Shown: positions 1-5,668 of the stretch, piece after piece | How the letters are laid out: each line of letters opens with the position of its first letter | How positions within the stretch are numbered: position 1 is the stretch's first letter | Source of the DNA: a bacterium | GTDB lineage: Bacteria; Fidelibacterota; UBA2242 | DNA length: 5,668 bases | Assembly (NCBI GenBank): GCA_018895675.1 | Contig: JAHIOG010000185.1 | Coordinates: 1-5,668, forward strand | Reading direction: 5' to 3' | Made by a program: the position numbers and the translations under genes | The notes under the pieces: generated by a model | Told to the model about the DNA's origin: nothing | What the model saw: only the letters and a program-made list of their open reading frames with translations | The model's database searches: none

Positions 1-396
1 CATTGCCTGCAGACTTACTAATGTCCTGAGCCCATGGTCAAAGCCGTCCTTAATCCCTCGTAATTCATCATTAGCAGCAGGCAGTCCCTCAATAGATACA
101 CGTATACCTATCCTGTTTCCATATTTCTCAGCTAATTTAACTATTTTTTTAGTAAAATAACCATTTGTGCTGATAACCAACCGATCTGTTTTAGTGAGCG
201 CGGATTGAACTATTTGATCGAGATCCTCTCTAAGAAAGGGCTCTCCCCCAGTTATGTTTATGAATTTCAGTGCATCCGGTATTTTTCTAACCAGATCATA
301 AGTAAATTCCTCCTCTTTCCTGCTAGGGTGTTTCCAGGTATTACACATGTAACATTTTGCATTGCATCTATATGTCACAATTAAACAACCTTCCAT
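1..396 (-). CDS. Radical SAM protein, N-terminal part (runs off the left edge)
   Basis: This is the first 132 codons of a radical SAM enzyme; the 3' part lies outside the window. The CX3CX2C signature that ligates the [4Fe-4S] cluster is complete (C11, C15, C18), and the SAM-contacting GGEP motif sits at residues 50-53. The strands that follow (LVISTNG at 73-79, IRVSIEG at 98-104, then ELRGIKDGFDHGL) match the core barrel of radical SAM/SPASM-type proteins such as PqqE- and MoaA-like enzymes. The ATG at 396 is the only sensible start: an in-frame TGA lies three codons upstream and a GAGGA ribosome-binding site ends 6 nt before it. Its position 58 nt downstream of a glycosyltransferase gene suggests it is the next gene of the same operon. 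Such proteins are common in glycan loci, but the substrate cannot be told. Whether a C-terminal SPASM domain is present cannot be seen. Confidence 0.93.
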   Translation of the reverse strand, partial: MEGCLIVTYRCNAKCYMCNTWKHPSRKEEEFTYDLVRKIPDALKFINITGGEPFLREDLDQIVQSALTKTDRLVISTNGYFTKKIVKLAEKYGNRIGIRVSIEGLPAANDELRGIKDGFDHGLRTLVSLQAM

Positions 397-402
397 ATCA
401 TA

Positions 403-407
403 TCCTC
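403..407 (-). promoter_or_regulatory. Ribosome-binding site of the radical SAM gene
   Basis: The minus strand reads GAGGA here, 6 nt before the ATG at 396. It selects this ATG over the overlapping ATG at 401, which is out of frame and ends after six codons. Confidence 0.7.
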
Positions 408-454
408 AAATTGATTCTCAGAAACTCTTTTCCTTTTACTAATGCCAACTTGCA

Positions 455-1657
455 TTATTTCTGTAGTAGCTCATCATATATCCCTAAAAGGCCGTTACAA
501 TGACGCGCAAGTGAATACTCAGACTCCACTTTTTTCCTTGCAGCCTTTCCATATTCTACACGCATTTTTTTGTTTTGCGTCAATATTTTCATCTTCTCAG
601 CGAGTTCGCCCACGTTTCCCATCTCGAACAAAAATCCCGTTTTCCCGTCCTCTACCTGTTCAGGTATCCCCCCTATCCTGCTGCCTATTATTGGCTTGCC
701 CATACTCATTGCCTCAAGCACCACCATTGAACAGTTCTCATGACATTCCGATGGTACCACAACAAAGGCAGATTTAGATATTATCTCATTCAGTTCTTCT
801 CCCTTTTTGTAGCCCAGGAACTCCACATCGGGATACCCCTTGCGTAACATATCTTCCATTGGCCCTGTTCCTGCGATTTTCAAAGCCATATTGTCACTAA
901 AACTCTTGTTGGCCTTAAGTAAGGTTTCAATTCCTTTTTCCTTTGAAATTCTTCCAAAATAAAGGCCATAACCCTCATCCTGTATGCTCTGGTTAAGACC
1001 ATCAGTATCAACCCCATTATGAAGCACACGTATTTTTTCCTCCGGAATTCTTCTGCTTATCAATTCAGCAATAAAACGACTTGGCGCAATATAGAGATCC
1101 ACTAATCTGTAATTTCCCTTCCATTTATGCCAGGATGCCTCAAACATAAGAAGTAATTCCCCGATCAAAGATCCCTGACATTTCTTAGTTACAGGTTTCC
1201 AGAAATATCTCCCTTCACAAGCCGTACATATCTCACCCCTTCTCAGCATTAAATAACTCGGGCAAATTAGTTTTCCATCATGAAGGGTAAGCACTATTTT
1301 AACTCCGTGTTTCTTTAGCACAGGTATTATAGACGGGGTCAAATGGTGATATATGTTGTGAAGATGGGCAATGTCCGGTTTCTCTTTTTTAATTATTCTC
1401 TCTATTTTGCTGACTGCTTCTGTTGAATGAATAAATTTTATCCCTTGAGTGATTTTACTCTTAATACCCTTTGAGGCGCGATAGTCAATATTCTGAATAA
1501 AGTAATGGGAATATGAAGAGGAGAAATTTCTGAGATCATGCATAGACAAATCTATGACCTTAATTCCCTGTTCAATGAGAAATCGTCTTTCCTGGAAAAA
1601 AACCTTTTCAGATCCACCATTGAGAAAGAAGAATTTATTTATTATGAGCACATTCAT
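455..1657 (-). CDS. GT4-family glycosyltransferase with a four-cysteine insert
   Basis: A 400-residue GT-B fold retaining glycosyltransferase of family GT4, expected to act at the cytoplasmic face of the membrane and transfer a sugar from a nucleotide-sugar donor. The N-terminal acceptor domain starts with MNVLIINKF and carries the GG loop (residues 14-15). The donor domain has HNGVD (213-217), YFGRISKEKGIETL (233-246), GTGP (263-266), and the EX7E motif as E307...E315 in HENCSMVVLEAMSMGKPII. The length is normal for the family. Residues 132-160 form an insert with C132, C144, C147 and C160 after LTLHDGKLI; this pattern is familiar from a GT4 subgroup and could bind a metal. The ATG lies 3 nt after the stop of the phosphodiesterase gene, and no strong Shine-Dalgarno is visible, so translational coupling is likely. 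Sugar and acceptor are unknown. Confidence 0.95.
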   Translation of the reverse strand: MNVLIINKFFFLNGGSEKVFFQERRFLIEQGIKVIDLSMHDLRNFSSSYSHYFIQNIDYRASKGIKSKITQGIKFIHSTEAVSKIERIIKKEKPDIAHLHNIYHHLTPSIIPVLKKHGVKIVLTLHDGKLICPSYLMLRRGEICTACEGRYFWKPVTKKCQGSLIGELLLMFEASWHKWKGNYRLVDLYIAPSRFIAELISRRIPEEKIRVLHNGVDTDGLNQSIQDEGYGLYFGRISKEKGIETLLKANKSFSDNMALKIAGTGPMEDMLRKGYPDVEFLGYKKGEELNEIISKSAFVVVPSECHENCSMVVLEAMSMGKPIIGSRIGGIPEQVEDGKTGFLFEMGNVGELAEKMKILTQNKKMRVEYGKAARKKVESEYSLARHCNGLLGIYDELLQK

Positions 1658-1660
1658 TCT

Positions 1661-3130
1661 TTAGCGTATATAAATCTCATCTTTTTTAATCACATTCCAA
1701 TTAATCTCGAACAGATCAAGGACTGTAGAGAAAAAATTATTCATCATTGGATTTTTATTTTCTCCATAATTGACCGATGGCAAATTACTGAAAAATACAC
1801 CGTATTCTTTATGCCCCCCGCTAATTTTCTTATGCGTTGGATTAACAGAAAACACTTTTGTATGAAGGCTCCAATTAACGCCAAACTGTTCTTTCAGGCA
1901 AAACAATATATCAGGATAGCGATCGAGAAATGGGCCTTTAAACATTTCCTCCCTTCTTTTTATCCACTCAAATACTGGGTTGCCTTTGTATTCAACCTCT
2001 TTAAGTTCTTTTATTAGTTTGCTTCGGAAACATTCATACTCATGAACTAATTCTCTGTTGATACAAATACCTCCAAACGGATTTGTTCCTGTAAAGTCAG
2101 AAGCATATGCCATATTTTTGGTTTCTTCGGTAATATGTTTCCCCTTTTTTAAATTCTTGGCGTTTGGGATAAAGCGAGCAACCACCCTTATATAGTCTTC
2201 CAAATTATGTTCATTCATAAAATTAAGCACACTGTTCTTCAGTCTTTCTACAATCAACTGATAACTAATCCATTTACCATCAGCAGTACTTTGAAGATAG
2301 CCTCGTTGGCGTAGTAGCTCATTAATATTGAAGCAGTGAGTACAGCGCATTCCATGTCCATGATCACTGAAAACAATTAGACTGTCCTCAGGTTCAATAC
2401 TTTTAAGAAAATCCCCTATTATTCCATCAATTAGTATGTAAAACTCATCTATTACATCTTTAAATGGATTCTTACCAGGATAAGTTGGATCATTTTTGTC
2501 GCAATACCGCCAAAGAAAGTGCTGAATTCGATCCATTGTGAGGAATGTCTGAAAGAAAAGGCCAGGTTTTTTTTTCTCTAATAATGACAATCCAAATTTG
2601 GCCTGTTCTGTTGTATCGGAAACCGTTTTTTTAACAAATTCTCCTAACCTCTTTTTGGTTGGGAAATCAACAATGCCCCCTAAACTTTTTGGCACTGTTA
2701 CACCTTCAACCCAGGTAGGATCAGAAACCTGGATATTACCATCAATAAAAACAGGGCCATTAATCATTACTCCATTTACAGGCCATACTGGATAGGCCAT
2801 AAAGGGATTTATAACGCATACTTCAATCCCTGAAGAACCAATGATATCCCAAAAAGTTCTTCCTTGGAAAATAGATGTATCGACCTTTAGACGTTCATCT
2901 TTCTTGGCCAAATAATTAACAGATTCAAGGATTCCGTGCTCAGATGGATCTTTGCCCGTATAACAGGTGATCCATGATGGAATTGAGTCTGGGGGGAAGA
3001 CTGATTTAAACGGTTTTACCATACCATCCTCAGATAATCTTTTTATATTTGGAAGACTATCCGGCATAGACCGCGTATGATCAAAGTCCATTCCATCAAT
3101 ACCAAGAAGAATTAATCGTCTACTTTTCAA
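1661..3130 (-). CDS. Alkaline-phosphatase-superfamily phosphodiesterase / nucleotide pyrophosphatase
   Basis: A 489-residue hydrolase of the type I phosphodiesterase/nucleotide pyrophosphatase group. Metal ligands and nucleophile are all visible: D12 in LLGIDGMD, a candidate nucleophile S49 in FPPDSIPSW (aligned to Thr in many NPPs), TGKDPSEHGI at 58-67, D200 and H204 in DRIQH, D256-H257 in FSDHGHG, and H440 in SGGHKEYG. A two-metal phosphoester hydrolase is therefore expected and looks catalytically intact. There is no signal peptide or membrane segment, so it is probably cytoplasmic, unlike secreted NPPs. Candidate substrates are nucleotide sugars, lipid-linked or phosphorylated glycan intermediates; the sequence does not decide between them. 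The start is a TTG, one base after the kinase stop codon, chosen because KSRRLILLGIDG follows directly, no ATG exists before residue 14, and a good ribosome-binding site precedes it. A neighbouring P-loop kinase suggests a paired function. Confidence 0.92.
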   Translation of the reverse strand: MKSRRLILLGIDGMDFDHTRSMPDSLPNIKRLSEDGMVKPFKSVFPPDSIPSWITCYTGKDPSEHGILESVNYLAKKDERLKVDTSIFQGRTFWDIIGSSGIEVCVINPFMAYPVWPVNGVMINGPVFIDGNIQVSDPTWVEGVTVPKSLGGIVDFPTKKRLGEFVKKTVSDTTEQAKFGLSLLEKKKPGLFFQTFLTMDRIQHFLWRYCDKNDPTYPGKNPFKDVIDEFYILIDGIIGDFLKSIEPEDSLIVFSDHGHGMRCTHCFNINELLRQRGYLQSTADGKWISYQLIVERLKNSVLNFMNEHNLEDYIRVVARFIPNAKNLKKGKHITEETKNMAYASDFTGTNPFGGICINRELVHEYECFRSKLIKELKEVEYKGNPVFEWIKRREEMFKGPFLDRYPDILFCLKEQFGVNWSLHTKVFSVNPTHKKISGGHKEYGVFFSNLPSVNYGENKNPMMNNFFSTVLDLFEINWNVIKKDEIYIR

Positions 3131-3131
3131 G

Positions 3132-3809
3132 TTAATCCCTTATTAATATACCTGTTACATGCTTATCAATCTTACTTGCAAGTGAGTGGATGTCTTCAAA
3201 CCCATCCAGGTGCACTGAATTATTCATCGCATGCAATCTCTTATAGTATGCTTCCCGCTGTTTTAGATAGTTCAAAGGTGTTCCATCTTTTTTACGGGTA
3301 TAACCCCCTATTGCTGACAAATCGATAATAATTTTTATATCAGGAGTCTTGAACTTTTTTAAAAAAACATTATCCTCCAATTTAACACAAGCCTCAGGCG
3401 AAAGACCGAAATTAATTGCTTGATCAATAATAAAATCATCTACGTAACGGTCAATTACGACCGTTTTTGCATTAATTTCTCTTAATTGTTTTCGTGATGT
3501 GTAATAATAATCTGCACAGGCATGTAACCACCAAAATTGCCTGATTACACTACTTGATAGCACCTTCCGCTTGAATTTATCCCATTTCCCATATTCGATA
3601 TTTTCAATTTCCTTTTTAGTGGGATTCTTTCCTGCATTTTTCATTACTATTATCGACCGAAAATACTTGATAATTTTTTCAAATGATGGTTCCCATCTCA
3701 TCCATATGTATTCGGCATCAAACCCATTTGTTATCAGCTTACTAACAAGTAATTTTGCCTGGGTTGTTTTTCCACAACCATCGATACCAGATATATAAAT
3801 AATTGCCAT
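3132..3809 (-). CDS. Thymidylate-kinase-like P-loop kinase
   Basis: A 225-residue P-loop nucleotide kinase resembling dTMP kinase. Walker A is GIDGCGKTT (residues 8-16), in the GxDGxGKTT form typical of thymidylate kinases. DRY (120-122), followed by VDDFIIDQ, matches their DRY...Q block, and TRKKDG (171-176) with YLKQREAYYKRL (181-192) resembles the LID and the following helix. The region after Walker A differs: where dTMP kinases have REPGG, this protein has WMRWEPSFEKIIKYF (36-50), and residues 55-90 are basic and unusual. It is thus likely a divergent paralogue recruited to the glycan locus, not the housekeeping enzyme; its phosphate acceptor is unknown. The ATG at 3809 immediately precedes the AIIYISGIDG strand. 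No clear Shine-Dalgarno is seen, and the upstream stop is 11 nt away. Housekeeping tmk cannot be excluded but is less likely. Confidence 0.85.
   Translation of the reverse strand: MAIIYISGIDGCGKTTQAKLLVSKLITNGFDAEYIWMRWEPSFEKIIKYFRSIIVMKNAGKNPTKKEIENIEYGKWDKFKRKVLSSSVIRQFWWLHACADYYYTSRKQLREINAKTVVIDRYVDDFIIDQAINFGLSPEACVKLEDNVFLKKFKTPDIKIIIDLSAIGGYTRKKDGTPLNYLKQREAYYKRLHAMNNSVHLDGFEDIHSLASKIDKHVTGILIRD
3137..3141 (-). promoter_or_regulatory. Ribosome-binding site that supports the TTG start of the phosphodiesterase
   Basis: The minus strand reads AAGGG, 6 nt before the TTG at 3130 and inside the last codons of the kinase gene. The next in-frame ATG would remove the metal ligand D12, so this site decides the start. 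Confidence 0.65.
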
Positions 3810-3820
3810 AATAGAAGCCG

Positions 3821-4840
3821 CTAACCAATTATCTCACTTATTTGTTTTGCGATCGAACTCCACGTATAAAGTTTTATCTTATTTCTATTATTACATTCGC
3901 CAATTCTGTGAGTTTGCAATATTTTAACTACCTCATCACTTGTTTTTACATAATGAAACCATTGGTCTTGTCTAAATATATCAGGAAGACAGCCAAACCT
4001 TGTTGTAATAATGGGTATATTACATGCCATTGCCTCAAAAACTGATAACGGTGTTTCAATGGCTGCATCTTTATTAATGACAGGAAATATATAGTAATCT
4101 GCTATTTTATATATTTCCTCAATATTTTGGACATAATCCGTAATTGTAATTATGCCATTTTGCACAAGGGATTTATATAATCTTTCGTCTTTAACCGTAG
4201 ATGTGCTGCCAACAATAATCACTTTTATTTCTGGCAGACATTGCTTTATCTTGATTAACCATTCCAGGTTCCTTGATTCGCGTATATGACCGACATGTAG
4301 AATCACATTTGCATCGAATGGAATTGAATGCATTTTTCTTAGCAATATTCTACTTTTTCCGTCAACTACATTGAATTTATTATCATCCACACCAAGCGGC
4401 AATATCAATGTCGATATGCCCATTCTGTTTAAATAATTAGCACCACTCGACGACTGCGTGATTACACGAATTTTCGGAGTAATTTTTATCAACAATTTCT
4501 CAACCGGGTTATATTTTCTCGGTTGCATAGACAGCATTGTAACTCTGCTTTTTGTAAATGTCTTTATTAATCCAGCTCTAATAAACGATCCTGTGGTTAT
4601 TGATGCTTCAGGAATGTAAAGCACTTTGTCATTATAGCTTTTGACCTTTTTATAAAAACTTAAGTTAAATAACAGTTTATTCAGGCTATAGGAAAAATCA
4701 ACATAATCAATTACATCATCTCCATTAATAGAAAATATAATCGAGCCATAATGTTGTTTTAGATTATCTATGAGGTTTAATGTGGCACATTTTGCTCCTT
4801 CATCATAAGGTTCCGTTAATAAATCCGTAATTACAATCAT
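3821..4840 (-). CDS. GT4-like glycosyltransferase
   Basis: A 339-residue GT-B glycosyltransferase of the GT4 type, shorter than the second one in this operon. The C-terminal donor domain is clear: LPLGVDDNKF (147-156), VILHVGHIRESRNLEWLIKI (179-198), the strand IKVIIVGS (205-212), ITDYVQNIEEIYKIADYYIFP (233-253), and ETPLSVFEAMACNIPIITT (262-280). Its two acidic residues E262 and E269 are six residues apart instead of the usual seven, a variant seen in other GT4 proteins with an ExPLSVLEAMA-type motif. The N-terminal half is poorly conserved, with MIVITDLLTEPYDEGAK at the start. No membrane segment is evident. The ATG is 5 nt after the stop of the sulfotransferase remnant; AAAGG lies 2 nt before it, and AAGGTAGG lies further upstream. 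It probably adds a sugar to the same surface glycan as its partner; the donor is unknown. Confidence 0.9.
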   Translation of the reverse strand: MIVITDLLTEPYDEGAKCATLNLIDNLKQHYGSIIFSINGDDVIDYVDFSYSLNKLLFNLSFYKKVKSYNDKVLYIPEASITTGSFIRAGLIKTFTKSRVTMLSMQPRKYNPVEKLLIKITPKIRVITQSSSGANYLNRMGISTLILPLGVDDNKFNVVDGKSRILLRKMHSIPFDANVILHVGHIRESRNLEWLIKIKQCLPEIKVIIVGSTSTVKDERLYKSLVQNGIITITDYVQNIEEIYKIADYYIFPVINKDAAIETPLSVFEAMACNIPIITTRFGCLPDIFRQDQWFHYVKTSDEVVKILQTHRIGECNNRNKIKLYTWSSIAKQISEIIG

Positions 4841-4845
4841 AGCCT

Positions 4846-5297
4846 TTAAAACCTACCTTGTTTTTTGGATGTTGAAACCTTTTTAAGGGGCCTTCTAATT
4901 CTATTCTTCCCCTTATATCTGCTAAAATAACATATGATAGTATTGACTATATCTGTCCATTTCAAAATATTAAGCTTGAATTGTGAGATGTCATTATCAC
5001 CGTGGTTAAACAGAACTTGATAACCCAGCTCATTAAGAGTTAACCCTGCGACTGCAGAATCTGTCAATTCTTCATACTTTACTTCAAAGTATCTCGCTTT
5101 CCCAATAGCGGTTGATAGATTTCCAAACTTTGCTATATTGTGATAGTAAAATGGTATTACCCTGCTTTCTAATGGATGGATATATATTTTGGAGTGATTA
5201 TTCAATTATTCAGGCAGTCCGCCAGCATAGTAGTTCCCGAGCCATTCATACCAACTATGAAAATTGGTTTCAAAATTGATTTGAATGCAATAGTCAT
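4846..5297 (-). pseudogene. Disrupted PAPS-dependent sulfotransferase
   Basis: Remnant of a sulfotransferase, probably once sulfating a glycan with PAPS. The 5' fragment (5297 to 5202) encodes 31 residues ending in a TGA. It contains KPIFIVGMNGSGTTMLADCL, the 5'-phosphosulfate-binding loop (GSGTT at residues 19-23). The 3' fragment (4846-5205, another frame) starts at NNHSKIYIHPLESRVIPFYY, the natural continuation. The break is an exact 8-bp duplication at 5197-5212; removing one copy fuses the frames. Even then the product would be about 148 residues, against roughly 250-350 for the family. The central part with the second PAPS-binding segment is missing between FGNLST and KARYFEVKYEELT, and the end jumps quickly to an AGxTLNELGY-like C-terminal segment. 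The C-terminal tail is strongly basic. An in-frame GTG at 5309 is an alternative start; neither has a good Shine-Dalgarno. It is first in the operon. Confidence 0.85.
5197..5212 (-). repeat. 8-bp perfect tandem duplication causing the frameshift
   Basis: The minus strand reads TGAATAAT twice in a row, at 5212-5205 and 5204-5197. The second copy supplies the premature TGA at 5204-5202. With a single copy the codons read CTG AAT AAT CAC TCC (L N N H S), joining the two sulfotransferase fragments exactly. It may have arisen by replication slippage, or may be the footprint of a mobile element that left both copies of an 8-bp target duplication. Confidence 0.9.
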
Positions 5298-5405
5298 TTT
5301 TTCTAGCACGTACACATCTGTTCAAAATTCGGGCTATATCCAAATCTCTTAAATAGCATAACTTCTTAGAAAACTGCTATTATTTCATATCATGCCGATT
5401 TTGTG

Positions 5406-5433
5406 TGTACGGATTTCCTAACAAATCCGTACA
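5406..5433. repeat. Hairpin with 11-bp perfect arms
   Basis: TGTACGGATTT (5406-5416) is followed by a 6-nt loop and its exact complement AAATCCGTACA (5423-5433). On the plus strand a short TTTT follows six bases downstream, which is weak for an intrinsic terminator. No plus-strand gene ends in front of it. It may form one composite element with the larger palindrome 35 bp away. Confidence 0.75.
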
Positions 5434-5467
5434 GCCGTTTTGGGGTCTTGGCATAGGCGAGGACGGA

Positions 5468-5525
5468 GTTACCCACAGCCGCGCCTGCCCGCTATTTAAG
5501 GGCAGCGGGCGCGGCTGTGGGTAAC
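5468..5525. repeat. 58-bp GC-rich palindrome
   Basis: GTTACCCACAGCCGCGCC (5468-5485) pairs perfectly with 5508-5525. Within the 22-nt centre, TGCCC (5486-5490) can pair with GGGCA (5500-5504), leaving GCG (5505-5507) as a bulge, so the stem could reach 23 bp around an ATTTAA-containing loop. A competing fold pairs GCCCGCT with AGCGGGC. The block is much richer in GC than everything around it. No T-run follows on either strand, which argues against a plain intrinsic terminator; a REP-like or miniature mobile palindrome, or a regulatory RNA structure, fits better. Confidence 0.8.
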
Positions 5526-5591
5526 CCCTCTGTGCTATTTTCCAGTGAAATCATGAAATTAGCTGTTCACAAATCCGGATTGACCCAGTTT

Positions 5592-5657
5592 ATTTTGGCT
5601 TTAATTTGAATCATTCAATGGTTTTTGTTTATTCCATTTCGTGACTAAAGCCAGAAT
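5592..5657. repeat. Imperfect 12-bp inverted repeat
   Basis: ATTTTGGCTTTA (5592-5603) and the complement of 5646-5657 (ATTCTGGCTTTA) agree at 11 of 12 positions and are 42 bases apart. Between them lies TTGAATCATTCAA, palindromic around its central base. This could be an operator or hairpin belonging to a gene right of the window, or chance in AT-rich DNA. Confidence 0.3.
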
Positions 5658-5668
5658 CGCTAAAAATA

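Larger units (their letters stand above)
5298..5668. other. Non-coding region upstream of the operon
   Basis: These 371 bases have no convincing coding frame on either strand. They hold two clear inverted repeats (5406-5433 and 5468-5525), a weak AATAGCA/TGCTATT hairpin (5352-5358 with 5375-5381), and at the right end an imperfect inverted repeat (5592-5603 with 5646-5657, 11 of 12 positions) enclosing the small palindrome TTGAATCATTCAA (5606-5618). The operon promoter should lie here on the minus strand, but no box pair with good -35 and -10 elements could be picked out. Confidence 0.6.

Noticed and set aside
442..777. Plus-strand open frame of 111 codons
   Set aside because: It is antisense to the conserved EX7E half of the glycosyltransferase, and its low-complexity product resembles no known family.
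1538..2017. Plus-strand open frame of 159 codons opposite the start of the glycosyltransferase gene
   Set aside because: It lies antisense to two well-supported genes, has no domain resemblance and no ribosome-binding site; it is a shadow frame.
5197..5212. Programmed ribosomal frameshift rescuing the sulfotransferase
   Set aside because: The join needs removal of 8 nt of duplicated sequence, there is no slippery heptamer, and the downstream protein also lacks its central domain.
5333..5383. Minus-strand promoter candidates with TATAGC or TATGCT as -10
   Set aside because: The hexamers at the right distance (TTATGC, ATAATA) match -35 poorly; in AT-rich DNA such matches are expected by chance.
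5406..5440. Intrinsic terminator on the plus strand
   Set aside because: The stem is good, but only four T follow after six bases and no plus-strand gene precedes it.
5469..5524. DnaA-box-like TTACCCACA in both arms of the palindrome, hinting at an origin
   Set aside because: Each differs from TTATCCACA at the fourth base, they are only the two arms of one palindrome, and there is no replication gene or AT-rich unwinding region next to them.
5298..5668. CRISPR array, tRNA or rRNA
   Set aside because: There are no regularly spaced direct repeats, and no cloverleaf or rRNA-like sequence could be found on either strand.

Overview
The window is a piece of a bacterial surface-polysaccharide locus. 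Every recognisable gene lies on the minus strand, so transcription runs from right to left. The DNA is AT-rich in coding and non-coding parts, and ribosome-binding sites are of the bacterial AGG type, with one TTG start supported by its spacing. No gene is a clean taxonomic marker. The combination of GT4 glycosyltransferases, a radical SAM protein, an alkaline-phosphatase-superfamily hydrolase, a thymidylate-kinase-like protein and a PAPS-type sulfotransferase fits glycan loci of environmental Gram-negative bacteria such as Desulfobacterota-like lineages. That placement is only a guess.

Layout in transcription order: (1) 5298-5668 is non-coding. It holds a strong GC-rich 58-bp palindrome, an 11-bp-arm hairpin and weaker inverted repeats. 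(2) 4846-5297 is a broken sulfotransferase gene. An exact 8-bp tandem duplication stops the frame just after the phosphosulfate-binding loop, and the middle of the protein also appears to be missing. (3) 3821-4840 is a GT4 glycosyltransferase. (4) 3132-3809 is a thymidylate-kinase-like P-loop kinase. (5) 1661-3130 is an alkaline-phosphatase-superfamily phosphodiesterase/nucleotide pyrophosphatase with a TTG start. (6) 455-1657 is a second GT4 glycosyltransferase with a four-cysteine insert. (7) 1-396 is the N-terminal part of a radical SAM enzyme that continues off the left edge.

Gaps between consecutive genes from the sulfotransferase remnant to the second glycosyltransferase are 5, 11, 1 and 3 nt, so these genes very probably form one operon; the radical SAM gene follows after 58 nt. 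The two glycosyltransferases would add sugars to a surface glycan. The kinase/hydrolase pair suggests handling of phosphorylated or nucleotide-linked precursors, and the sulfotransferase once could have sulfated the product. The most informative observations are the 8-bp duplication that kills, and might reversibly switch, the sulfotransferase, and the palindromic block upstream of the operon.
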